From NCBI RefSeq assembly GCF_042186555.1, contig NC_133329.1, positions 72,624,057-72,688,056 on the forward strand: DNA of 64,000 nt. Direction: 5' to 3'. The notes beneath the pieces were generated by a model. It saw only the letters and a program-made list of their open reading frames with translations. It made no database searches and was not told the DNA's origin. Of the stretch, positions 11,253 to 22,600 are shown piece by piece. This DNA comes from Aquarana catesbeiana. Taxonomy: Eukaryota; Chordata; Amphibia; Anura; Ranidae. The position numbers and the translations under genes are program-made. Each line of letters begins with the position of its first letter. Positions within the stretch are counted from its first letter, which is position 1.

Positions 11253-11411
11253 GCGTAAGAGTTCCTGATGTTCCGGGCCTATAGTGGCCAGTAAAGGAAC
11301 GGTCTCCTGGGTAACTGGACCGGAGCTGAGGGTGGAACCGTCTGCTAAGAATACTGCAAGTCTCTGGGCCTTGGGTTGGAGAGGAATACCATGGTTATCA
11401 ACAAGGTCCAG

Positions 11412-11960
11412 TCAATGAAGCCAACGTCTGAACTCTACGGCGTAGTCTTCGGCCGCTCTGCGACCTTGCTGCAGGGAGTGCAAGGCGGCTTCAGCAGTAG
11501 CCGTTAGTTGGGGGTCCTCGTATAGCTGAGACATCGCTAGGAAGAGGTCATCCAAGGAATCCAGGGATCTGGATTTTTGCTCCAGTAGACGGTGAGCCCA
11601 AGTTTGAGGCTCGCCGGTCAGTAGTGATATGATGAACCCCACCTTTGTGGCCTCCAGGGAAAACGTACGGGGTTGTAAGGCAAAATAGAGCTCACATGCG
11701 TTGCGGAATGCCCGGTATTTGCAACATTCTCCAGAGAACTTTTCAGGTGTGGGTACCCTGGGCTCCGGGGGGAGCATTACTACAGAGGGTGCTGCGGGAG
11801 GGCCGGCAGACGCTGCTCCTTGAGGAGATGCTGAGAGAGCCTGGACCTGTCCCTCTAATCTGGTATAGCCTTCTTATAGGCTTTTGACTGCCTGGGTGAG
11901 GCCCGCTAGTTGCCTACAGAGTTCATCCATGGGGGAAGCCCCCTGCCCGGACTTGGTCAT
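11412..11960 (-). pseudogene. Gypsy gag
   Basis: ATG at 11960 opens MTKSGQGASPMDELCRQLAG, which meets an in-frame TAA after about 28 codons. The capsid-like part resumes as PEPRVPTPEKFSGE, then FALQPRTFSLEATKVGFIIS and LEQKSRSLDSLDDLFLAMS, a retrotransposon gag pattern (Retrotrans_gag-like). Only 13 nt separate the LTR and this start codon. No CCHC knuckle is seen in the surviving part. Confidence 0.75.
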
Positions 11961-11973
11961 GGTTGCCTGATAC

Positions 11974-12714
11974 TGTCAGGTCTCCCACTTACCAGACCGG
12001 TGAGTCTGCTTGGGCAGAGGGTAGGCTCCCTTACGTATCCGACTCGGGGCCCCTGATAGAGCAGACAGGAAGCCCACGAGTGCGGAGTGGTATGAGGGCC
12101 TGGTGTAAGGATCCGGAAGAGAGGTAATTTTCCAAGCAGCAGGTGGAACTCAGGAACACTAGGAACAGATGCTGAGCAGGAGCTTTTTAGGCTGGTCCCA
12201 CACAGGCAGAGGTTGGCAACGGGCTGGCAGCAGAAGTACAAAAGGAGCAAGCAAAACCGGGGTCAAACAAGCCGGGGTCAGGTTCAGGCAGCAGTCAAGG
12301 AGGTCCAATAGGCAAGCCGGGTCGTAACAGATCAGAACTTCAGGAACACAGGAACACAGAGGGGATCACGGAACTTGGCACAAGAGCTGTTGATCAGGCA
12401 GCACTGATCAGAGATTGCAACAAGCCTAAATAGGCTGATTGGCACCAAACGCTGTGCACGTGCGCGTGCCGATACGCACAGACACCCGTGCCCCTGGACA
12501 CCGGCGCGCACACCAGCACCAACAGGCACACGCATACCAATGCCCATAGGCGGACGTGTGCTAACGCGCGCGCCCGGGCACCACCACGCACACCATGGCC
12601 AGCCGGATCAGAAACACCAGTGCCCCCAGAAGCACGCGCTCCAGCACACACAGGAACGCGCGCACCAACACGCCCAGGCGCGCACCGACACCCAACCAGG
12701 TAACCTCTCTGACA
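11974..12714 (-). repeat. 5' LTR of the Ty3/gypsy element
   Basis: Direct repeat of 7487-8233 with the same TGTCAGG...CTGACA ends and scattered differences, including a short deletion in the CA-rich region. Because gag-pol is on the - strand, this right-hand copy is the 5' LTR. Confidence 0.85.
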
Positions 12715-12719
12715 CAATC

Positions 12720-12960
12720 TGACTGAGGTGGTATAAGAAGAATGAGGGGACAGGTGTCATTGCTCTGGATAATGTCCATAAATACAAGGCTACAATTAGT
12801 GAACACCAGAGACAGCTAAATAATACATACAGCTGTACAGCCAGTCTGCTGTTCACCCCAACACTGCCAGAAGATCGAAGGTCAGAGTTCATCTGTATAG
12901 TAAAGCATCCCAGTACACAGCAGAACATACAGGGAAGAATCGGACCCTTACAAATCCTGG
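12720..12960 (+). pseudogene. Immunoglobulin C1-type exon A, part 2
   Basis: This continues exon A after the gypsy insertion. It reads WYKKNEGTGVIALDN, then HQRQLNNTYSCTASLLFTPT and EDRRSEFICIVKHPS, the C-to-F strands of a C1-set domain with its F-strand cysteine. The donor is CTGG|GTGAGT at 12960/12961. Compared with exon C, two nucleotides are missing three codons after the insertion point (CTGACTGAGGTGG against CTGACACTGGAATGG), which shifts the frame into early stops. The exon is therefore damaged independently of the retrotransposon. The intron 12961-13129 is otherwise empty. Confidence 0.8.
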
Positions 12961-13129
12961 GTGAGTACTCTGACACCCCATAACTATTAGGATGTTATAT
13001 TGCTGGAGTAGACATGTTCACTTGACCACTGCAACTAACTGGTGATGCTTTCCAATACAGTATAAGGTCAAGTTTCTTTCTTTATGATTTTGATGCTAAC
13101 AGAGTAATCTTTCTTGTATTTATGTCTAG

Positions 13130-13241
13130 TGGCTCCACAGGAGATAGAACCTGTAAGATTCTCCCTCAGTGATTCAGGAGAGGTGAGATGTTACTTGACT
13201 CTGAAGAGATTCTACCCTTGGGGTGTTAGGATCATATGGAT
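13130..13241 (+). pseudogene. Immunoglobulin C1-type exon B, part 1
   Basis: The acceptor TTTATGTCTAG ends at 13129, 169 bp after exon A. In phase 1 it reads APQEIEPVRFSLSDSGEVRC then YLTLKRFYPWGVRIIW, with the B-strand cysteine, the FYP turn and the C-strand tryptophan of a C1-set domain. It stops at 13241, where the hAT-like end AAGGGATGAGC begins. The missing half of the domain is recognised 32 kb downstream at 45613-45802, in the same frame. Confidence 0.8.
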
Positions 13242-13949
13242 AAGGGATGAGCCAAACACCCCCCCGGTTTGGTTCGCATCCAGAACACACCAACGGACCG
13301 AAAGTTTGCGTGAACTTTCGAACACCGTTAAAGTCTATGGGACTCGATCATGAGAAATCAAAAGTGCGAATTTTAAAGGCTAATATGCAAGTTATTGTCC
13401 TAAAAAGGGTTTGGGGACCCGGGTCCTGCCCCAGGGGACATGTATCAATGCAAAAAAAAGTTTTAAAAGCTGCAGTTTTTTCGGGAGCAGTGATTTTAAC
13501 CACTTCAGCCCCGGAAGGATTTACCCCCTTCCTGACCAATTTTTACAATTTGGCACTGCGTCGCTTTAACTGCTAATTGCGCGGTCATGCAATGCTGTAT
13601 CCAAACGAAATTTACGTCCTTTTCTTCATACAAATAGAGCTTTCTTTTGATGTTATTTGATCACCTCTGCGGTTTTTATTTTTTGTGCTATAAACGGAAA
13701 AAGACTGAAAATTTTGAAAAAAATTGAAATTTTCTACTTTTTGTTATAAAAAAATCCAATAATCTCAATTTTAGTCATACAAAATGTATTCAGCCACATG
13801 TCTTTGGTAAAAAAAAAATGTCAATAAGCGTATATTTATTGGTTTGCGCAAAAGTTATAGCGTCTACAAACTAGGGGATACATTTTCTGGAATTTACACA
13901 GCTTTTAGTTTATGACTGCCCATGTCATTTCTTGAGGTGCTCAAAAGGC

Positions 13950-14980
13950 AGGGCAGTACAACCCCCCCCCCAAATGACCCCATTTTGGAAAGTAGATACC
14001 CCAAGGAAATTGCTAAGAGGCATGTTGAGCCCATTGAATATTAATTTTTTTTGTCCCAAGTGATTGAATAATGACAAAAAAAAAAATACAAAAAGTTGTC
14101 AATAAATGATATATTGCTCACACAGGCCATGTGCATATGTGGAATTGCACCCCAAAATACATTCAGCTGCTTCTCCTGAGTATGGGGATACTACATTTGT
14201 TGGACTTTTTGGGAGCCTAGCTGCGTACGTGGCCCCGAAAACTAATCACCGCCTGCAGGCTTTCTAAGGGCGTAAATTTTTGATTTCACTCCTCACTACC
14301 TATCACAGTTTCGGAGGCCATGGAATGCCCAGGTGGCACAACCCCCCCCCCAAATGACCCCATTTTGGAAAGTAGACACCCCAAGCTATTTGCTGAGAGG
14401 CATGGTGAGTATTTTGCAGCTCTCATTTGTTTTTGAAAATGAAGAAAGACAAGAAAAAAAATTTTTTTTTTCAAAACTTTGTGACAAAAAGTGAGGTCTG
14501 CAAAATACTCACTATACCACTCAGCAAATAGCTTGGGGTGTCTACCTTCCAAAATAGGGTCATTTGGGGGGGGGGGGGTTGTGCCACCTGGGTATTTCAT
14601 GGCCTCTGAAACTGTGATAGGCAGTGAAGAGTGAAATCAAAAGTTTACGCCCTTAGAAAGTCTGAAGGCGGTGCTTGGTTTTCGGGGTCCCGTGCACGGC
14701 TAGGCTCCCAAAAAGTCTCACACATGTGGTATCCCCTTACTCAGGAGAAGCAACAGAATGTATTTTGGGGTGTAATTTCACATATTCCCATGGCATGTTT
14801 GAGCAATATATCATTTAGTGACAACTTTGTGCAAAAAAAAAAAAATTTGGCTTTTTCCCGCAACTTGTGTCACAATATAAAATATTCCATGGACTCGACA
14901 TGCCTCTCAACAAATAGCTTGGGGTGTCTACTTTCCAAAATGGGGTCATTTGGGGGGGGGGGGGTTTGAACTGTCCTGGC
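13950..14980. repeat. Alternating direct/inverted blocks (hairpin-forming)
   Basis: The block CCAAATGACCCCATTTTGGA followed by AAGTAGACACCCCAAGCTAT occurs directly at about 13970 and 14350 and inverted at about 14510 and 14905. The 14343-14435 and 14490-14577 arms can pair into a long hairpin whose loop is the oligo-A/T stretch near 14450. The same blocks recur in elements at 22601-26665, 33485-37952 and 47234-56750. Confidence 0.7.
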
Positions 14981-16565
14981 ATTTTATGCACAACATTTAG
15001 AAGCTTATGTCACACACCACCCACTCTTCTAACCACTTGAAGACAAAGCCCTTTCTGACACTTTTTGTTTACATGAAAAAGTTTTTTTTTTTTTGCAAGA
15101 AAATTACTTTGAACCCCCAAACATTATATATTTTTTAAAGTAAATGCCCTACAGATTAAAATGGTGGGTGTTTCATTTTTTTTTTTCACACAGTATTTGC
15201 GCAGCGATTTTTCAAACGTATTTTTTGGGAAAAAAAGCACACTTTTTAAATTTTTAATGCACTAAAACACACTATATTGCCCAAATGTTTGATGAAATAA
15301 AAAAGATGATCTTAGGCCGAGTACATGGATACCAAACATGACATGCTTTAAAATTGCGCACAAACGTGCAGTGGCAACAAAATAAATACATTTTCTAAAA
15401 GCCTTTAAAAGCCTTTACAGATTATCACTTTAGATTTACAGAGGTCTACTGCTAAAATTACTGCCCTCGATCTGACCTTCGCGGTGATACCTCACAGGCA
15501 TGGTGCAATTGCTGTTTACATTTGATGCCAGATCGACGCTTGCGTTCGCCTTAGCGCGAGAGCAGGGGGGAACGGGGGTGCTTTTTTTTTTTTCCTTTAT
15601 TATTTTTTTGCTTTTTTATCTTATTTTTAAACTGTTCCTTTTCATTTTTTTTTTTTAAATCATTTTTATTGTTATCTCAGGGAATGTAAATACCCCCTAT
15701 GATAGCAATAGGTAGTGACAGGTACTCCTTTTTTTGAAAAAATTGGGGTCTATTAGACCCTAGATCTCTCCTCTGACCTCAAAGCATCTGACCACACCAA
15801 AATCGGTGTGATAAAATGCTTTCCCAATTTCCCAATGGTGCTGTTTATATCCGGTGAAATCTAAGTCATGAAATGCTCGTAGCTTCCGGTTTCTTAGGCC
15901 ATAGAGATGTTTGGAGCCACTCTGGTCTCTGATCAGCTCTATGGTCAGCTGGCGAGCTCTGGAGAGCCAGAGAAAAACACAGAAGACGGGGGGGCATTTC
16001 CTCCCACTGCTTGTTAAAGCAGTCTAGAGGCTAATTAGCCGCTAGGATTGCTTTTACAGGAAAGCCGACCACTGGCTGAAAAGAATGATACCAAGATGAT
16101 ACCTAAACCTGCAGGCATCATTCTGGTATAACCACTCAAAGTCGTAAATTGCGTACCTGAAGACAAAAAAATGGTTAACAATATAACACAGTAAACGGTA
16201 AAGTATAAAAAAATTGCATACCTGAAAAGCAAACATAATAAAACTTAATAACAATAAAACATTGCAGAATAGAATACAGTAAAAAAGAGCAGAACAATAG
16301 AGAGAGAATAGAGAGAGAGAGAACGATGAAACAACAACTATTTTTTTTATTTTATATATTTTTTTGTTTTTTTTTGTTTTTTTTACACTTTTTTTTGTAA
16401 CTGTAACTTTTATAACTGTAACCGGTTCCAGGTTCGGGTCTCTCAAAATGCGATGGCATCTTGGGAGACCCTGTGAAAGTGTGCCTAGTCTGTGCAATGC
16501 TGTACCCTACGCTAATACTCAATTATTGTATTGTAGCGTTCAAAACATTCACCAATGCAAAGACC

Positions 16566-18287
16566 CTCATGACACAACACAGGAAGCACCTCCATGGTTA
16601 ACAGAGGACAGAATTAAAATTAGACCTGAGAAACTTAACATTAATAAATCACCGGGACCAGATGGCTTGCATCCGAGGGTACTTAGGGAACTCAGTCAAG
16701 TGATTGCCAGACCGTTGTTCCTAATTTTTACAGTCTATTGACTGGAATGGTACCAGCTGATTGGAGAAAAGCCAATGTAGCACCAATATTTAAAAAGGGC
16801 CCAAAATACATCCCTGGGAATTACAGACCAGTTAGCCTAACATCAATAGTATGTAAACTCTTGGAGGGGATAATAAGGGACTATATACAAGATTTTAGTA
16901 ATAAGAACGATATCATTAGCAGTAATCAGCATGGATTCATGAAGAATCGTTCTTGCCAAACCAATCTATTAACCTTCTATGAGGAGGTGAGTTGCCATCT
17001 AGATAAAGGAAGGCCCGTAGATGTGGTGTATCTGGATTTTACAAAAGCATTTGACACAGTTCCCCATAAACGTTTACTGTACAAAATAAGGTCCGTTGGC
17101 ATGGACCATAGGGTGAGTACATGGATTGAAAACTGGCTACAAGGGCGAGTTCAGAGGGTGGTGATAAATGGGGAGTACTCAGAATGGTCAGGGGTGGGTA
17201 GTGGGGTTCCCCAGGGTTCTGTGCTGGGACCAATCCTATTTAATTTGTTCATAAACGACCTGGAGGATGGGATAAACAGTTCAATCTCTGTATTTGCAGA
17301 CGATACTAAGCTAAGTAGGGCAATAACTTCTCCGCAGGATGTGGAAACCTTGCAAACAGACCTGAACAAATTAATGGGGTGGGCGACTACATGGCAAATG
17401 AGGTTCAATGTAGAAAAATTTAAAATAATGCATTTGGGTGACAAAAATATGAATGCAATCTATACACTGGGGGAGAACCTCTGGGGGAATCTAGGATGGA
17501 AAAGGACCTGGGGGTCCTAGTAGATGATAGGCTCAGCAATGGCATGCAATGCCAAGATGCTGCTAACAAAGCAAACAGAATATTGGCATGCATTAAAAGG
17601 GGGATCAACGCAAGAGATAAAATGATAATTCTCCCACTCTACAAGGCTCTGGTTCGGCCGCACCTGGAGTTTGCTGTCCAGTTATGGGCACCAGTCCTCA
17701 GGAAGGATGTATTGAAAATGGAGCGAGTACAAAGAAGGGCAACAAAGCTAATAAAGGGTCTGGAGGATCTTAGTTATGAGGAAAGGTTGCAAACTTATTC
17801 TCTCTGGAGAAGAGACGCTTGAGAGGGGATATGATTTCAATTTACAAATACTGTACTGGTGACCCCACAATAGGGATAAAACTTTTTCGCAGAAGAGTTT
17901 AATAAGACTCGTGGGCACTCATTACAATTAGAAGAAAAGAGGTTTAACCTTAAACTACATAGAGGGTTCTTTACTGTAAGAGCGGCAAGGATGTGGAATT
18001 CCCTTCCACAGGCGGTGGTCTCAGCAGGGAGCATTGATAGCTTCAAGAAACTATTAGATAATCACCTGAATGACCGCAACATACAGGGATATATAATGTA
18101 AACAGAGTATTGGTAACTGTAAGCGCAAACACACAAGTCCATATATAACAGGAGATCTAAAGGGCTGAGCAACTTAGTCCATATAGATATATAATGTAAT
18201 ACTGACACATAATCACACATAGGTTGGACTTGATGGACTTGTGTCTTTTTTCAACCTCACCTACTATGTAACTATGTAACTATGTAA
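16566..18287 (+). mobile_element. 5'-truncated CR1-like LINE with RT remnants
   Basis: It carries the RT fingers (NKSPGPDGLHPRVLRELSQV), the palm (DFTKAFDTVPHK, FADDTKLSR) and the thumb (ERVQRRATKLIKGLEDLSYE) in several frames, so it is a pseudogene. It ends in the short tandem ACTATGTAA, not poly-A, as CR1/L3-like elements do. Element B lacks it, which fixes both borders: ...GCAAAGACC | LINE | AGGATTGTC.... Only a few bases (ACC) could be a target duplication. Confidence 0.85.
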
Positions 18288-21232
18288 CCAGGATTGTCAG
18301 GACAGAAGGGACAATAATAGCGGGTGTCACGCCTATATCCGTGCTTCCTGCAGACACAACATCTTATTTGGGGGAGTTCATTGGGTAGGGGGTACTCGGG
18401 AGGACATAAAGAAAATGCCTCTCATGCACCCCACTGCATTTGGTTGGGGATGTGAATGGGGGAAGTACGGGTGCTGCAGAAGTGGTGGGTTCCCAATTAG
18501 GATTGGCGAATGCAGCAGGAAGGGCACTATGGGCACAACGGGCCTGTGTTCGTCTTCTTGGTGGCAGTGGGACACTACTTGTGCTTGCCACCTCACCAGC
18601 TTGAACTGCATTTATGAGACTCGCCACGTCACCAAGTGTTACTGCAGTGCTGGTTTGACTACGACCGGGGTGTACTAGGCCGCTGGTTCTTGCCACTTCA
18701 CCAAAACGCTACCAAAAAAAAACTGTTAGCGATCGCAGGGATCAGGCCTGACTCTGCGAATGCTGCAGTTATGCGTTTAGTGTTTTGTAAGTGACAGTGA
18801 TCGATACTGCACTTGGGTGGGCTGGGCTGGGCGGAGGGGCAAAACGCAGGTGCTAGCAGGTATCTGGGCTGATCCCGCTAACACTGCGTTTTTGGGAACC
18901 CTAAACTGCTGGGAACGCTAGTATAGATCTGATCGGATCAGATATTGATCCGTTCAGATACTATACCACTAAGGGAGGTGTATGCTGCGTGCGTGGGTGT
19001 TAGCGGTACTGGCGCTAACCTGACGCTGCCTGGAGCTGGTGCTTGCCAGTTCACCAAAACGATACCAAAAAAACTGTTAGCGATCGCAGGGATCAGGCCT
19101 GACTCTGCGAACGCTGCAGTTATGCGTTTAGTGTTTTGTAAGTGACAGTGATCGATCGATACTGCACTTGGGTGGGCTGGGCCGGGCGGAGAGGCAAAAC
19201 GCAGGTGCTAGCAGGTATCTGGGCTGATCCCGCTAACACTGTGTTTTTGGGAACCCTAAACTGCTGGGGACGCTAGTATAGATCTGATCGGTCAGATATC
19301 GATCCGTTCAGATACTATACCACTAAGGGAGGCGTATGCTGCGTGCGTGGGTGTTAGCGGTAGTGGCGCTAATCTGACGCTGCCTGGGGCGACGCATATC
19401 ACTGTCGGACGATCAGGGGGCTAAACCTTTATTAGGTAATAAACGGCAGGTGCCCTGACACTATAAAAAATAAACGAACTAACCAGCGTCACCCGTAACG
19501 GTTATACGGTGATCAGTGGTGAAAGGGTTAACTAGGGGGCAATCAAGGGGTTAAAACATTTATTAGATAGTATATGGGGGTCCCTGACGCTATAAAATGC
19601 TGACGGCGAACCTAAATATTTACCTCCCTAACTAGCGTCACCAGCGACACTAATACAGCTATCAGAAAAATGATCGCTTAGTGACACTGGCGACGGAGGG
19701 TGATCAAGGGGTTAAAACTTTATTAGGGGGGGTTAGGGGGGTACCCTAGACCTAAAGGGGGCTAACACTAACTGCCCTACCACACTAACTGTCACAAACT
19801 GACACCAATGCAGTAATCAGAAAGAAAAAACTGCTTGGTGTCAGTGTGACGGGGGGGGTAATCGGGGGGGGGGGGTCGGGGGTGTATTGTGTGCCTGGCA
19901 TGTTCTACTGTGTGTGTGTGTGTTGTGCACTCACAGTGAAGTCTTCTCTCCTCGGCGCCAGAACGGAAAATACCGAGCCGAGGAGAGATGACATCATTTC
20001 CTTTGCTGCTGTTTAGCATACAGCAGCAGAGGAAGAAGCTCCCTGGCTGGGAGCGATCGCGAGGGGGGGCCACGAATGGATGGTCTCCCCCTCGCCTCTC
20101 ATCGCTCCCAGACACAAGCCGACCGCCTCGGGCACCGGGGGGGGGGTCCGGACGGACCCCCCGCCCGCGGGAGGCAGATCACGTACAGGTACGTGATTCT
20201 GCCTGCCCGTGCCATTCTGTCGCAGTATATCTGCGTGAGGCAGTCGGCAAGTGGTTAATGATGCTTAAAGTGAAAAAAATAAAAGTGAAATATTCCTTTA
20301 AATATCGTACCTGGGAGGTGTCTATAGTATGCCTGTAAAGCGGCGCGTGTTTCCCGTGTTTAGAACAGTACCTGCACAAAATGACATTTCTAAAGGATTA
20401 AAAGTCATTTAAAACTGCTTGCGGCCGTAATGTAATGTTGGGTCCCGGCAATATAGATGAAAATTATTAAGAAAAACGGCATGGGTACCCCCCAGCCCAT
20501 TACCAGGCCCTTTGGGTTTTGTATGGATATTAAGGGGAACCCCGCACCCAAATTAAAAAAAGAAAAGGCGTGGGGCCCCCAGTCCCTATATACTCTGAAC
20601 AGCAGTATACAGGCGGTCCCAAGAAAGACAGGGACTGTAGAATTGTTCTTAAGTTGAATCTGTTTGTAATTTGAAACAGATACATTTTGTAAGTGTAGCT
20701 CCAGCCAAAAAATCTATTTTTAATCTTTTTGGAAAACATAGGGAAGGGTCATCACCCCTGTAGCATTTGTTTTGCTGTCTGTGCCCCTATTCAGAAGATT
20801 TCACCTCACTTTCTGTCCCAATGACAATTGGATTTAGAACATTTGGGGTTTTTAGGGAAACAATGATTGGTGATAAAGCATCAGTGGAAGAGACACCTTT
20901 TTGAGTGCAATCGGAGCTTGTTGTCGGAAATTCCGACCGTGTGTGGGCTCCATCGGACTTTTTCCATCGGAATTTCTGACACACAAAGTTTGAGAGCAGG
21001 CTATAAAATTTCAGCAAAAATTCAAAAAAAACTAAATCAGTTCGCGTAAATTCCGACCATGTGGCCAATTCCGACACACAAAGTGCCACGCATGCTCAGA
21101 ATAAATTCCGAGACGGAACTGCTTGGTCTGGTAAAATTATCGTACGTAATAGATATAGCACTTTCGTCACGCTGCAATGTTTTAAATTGTTTAATGCAGT
21201 TCACACTCTCTTCTTCTTTATAATGCTACCGG

Positions 21233-22275
21233 TAGGGTGACCACATTTCCAAACTACCATTCAGGGACACCCCCCCCCCCCCCGCGCGCGCCCGCCCCAA
21301 AAAAGTATTTTTTGGTTTTTGATACTTTTTTTTGCCAATTTTTGGAAAAAAAAAAAAGGCTATAAATCTATCCCCTATTTTGTATACGCTATAGCTTTTG
21401 TGCAAACCAATCAATATACGCTTATTGCGGTTTTTTTTTTCAAAAAATATGTGATTTTGTATAATCCTATATGAAACTGAGCAAAAAAAAAGTGCAGTTA
21501 TTTTTTGATGTATTGTAGAGGATGTAGCAGATGTAATTACAATAGTGGAGCGTCTGCAGATTTTAATAATTTAATAGTGACTAAAGAATGAAGGGTGTAA
21601 AGACTCAGAGAAACAGGTCATATTTGCATTTTGCCAGCAAGTTGCTGTATCACATTTTAGAGCTGGTCTGGTCATGATATTTGCTGCCACAACAGAACAA
21701 ACACAAACCTGGAAGTTTTGCTGTCGGCTCGGAGTCGGGTCACATCGCAGGTGGTCCTCGTGGGCCGGAGGAGGTTTAGAAGGAGAACTGGAGAAGTTGG
21801 GCCACTCAGCTGGCTGCTGGCAATGTGCTGCTGCAGGCAGCGGCTGCGGGAGTAGTCGACGGCGGCTCCGGGGGTCGGTAATGGCACTGGGCACAGTGAC
21901 AGGCTGGATCCTGTCAGGAGACTCAGGAGGAGATACAAAATGAAGACGCTCTAGTGTGGCTGCTCTCTTTCTCTCTCTCTCTCTGCTGCGGCCAGAGGCG
22001 GAGTCAAAGAAGGAGAGGAGGTGGGTGGAGTAAGACGCGCTGCTCAGCCGTAAGGTACGCACGTTTCAGCCGACATCACTGGTTGCTAGACACGAGGCGG
22101 GGCGGCCCTAGCAACCAGAGTTCGGCAAATTATTTATTAGGGTGGCGGACTGGCGGTGTGTTCTTTTTTTCATTCCGGGACACTGTATAGTCCCGGAATG
22201 AAGGTGCCCGGGACACGGGACAAAAATACGCATTAAGGGACAATCCCGGGCAATCCGGGACACGTGGGCACCCTA
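21233..22275. mobile_element. Non-autonomous hAT-type element
   Basis: The left end TAGGGTGACCACATTTCC and the right end, inverted, TAGGGTGCCCACGTGTCC match over about 18 bp. The flanks GCTACCGG (21225-21232) and GCGACCGG (22276-22283) are an 8-bp duplication with one mismatch. The inside mixes AT-rich sequence and a GC-rich stretch (21700-22100) with no convincing gene. Confidence 0.7.
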
Positions 22276-22600
22276 GCGACCGGTAGAAGAATGAAGTTGT
22301 TTTGCTGCTCATATTCACACAGAGTTCTCACAAACTTCTTTCTTATTTCTCGTGATTTCATGAATATAATATTTTGATTTGTCACATCTACCGAAAATTT
22401 CTTTATTTTTTTAAATTTATTTTTTGGTATTTGTTGTATTTTTTTTTAAATACAGATCTCCTGTTTTTTTTATTTTTTTTGTTTTTTGGTGATCTCCAGA
22501 ATAGTTTTGGGTGTGTTTTGTGCGTCAAGTTACCACAATACCATTATTATCTTGTCTTTTTTTTAATCTCAAGGAGATTGCTTGGTGTTGGTGTCCCTTG

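Larger units (their letters stand above)
7487..12714 (-). mobile_element. Full-length Ty3/gypsy chromodomain LTR retrotransposon
   Basis: Two LTRs (7487-8233 and 11974-12714) flank gag-pol remnants read on the - strand in the order gag, protease, RT, RNase H, integrase, chromodomain. The host flanks carry a 5-bp duplication, CAATC (7482-7486 and 12715-12719). Gag would start at ATG 11960, only 13 nt inside the 5' LTR. The LTRs differ by scattered substitutions and small indels (perhaps a few percent by eye), so this is not a recent copy. Several stops and frameshifts in gag-pol make it dead. It sits inside Ig exon A. Confidence 0.9.
13496..20258 (+). mobile_element. piggyBac-like element A with a CR1 insertion
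   Basis: Both ends are TTAACCACTT / AAGTGGTTAA with TTAA at 13496-13499 and 20255-20258. The flanking hAT sequence continues across it (...AGTGATTTTAA | TGATGCTTAAAG...). It has no complete transposase. Around 18289-18420, on the - strand, it keeps a decayed version of the C-terminal cysteine-rich region of a piggyBac transposase (better preserved in element B). The rest is non-coding: inverted blocks (13950-14980), poly-T-rich sequence, and a GC-rich right end with a self-complementary TCTCTCCTCGGCGCC region. A CR1 LINE occupies 16566-18287. Confidence 0.75.

Noticed and set aside
16035..16497. - strand hydrophobic frames (about 147 codons) and their copies near 24200-24480
   Set aside because: They come from T-rich, low-complexity sequence of the TTAA elements and lose frame between the two copies.
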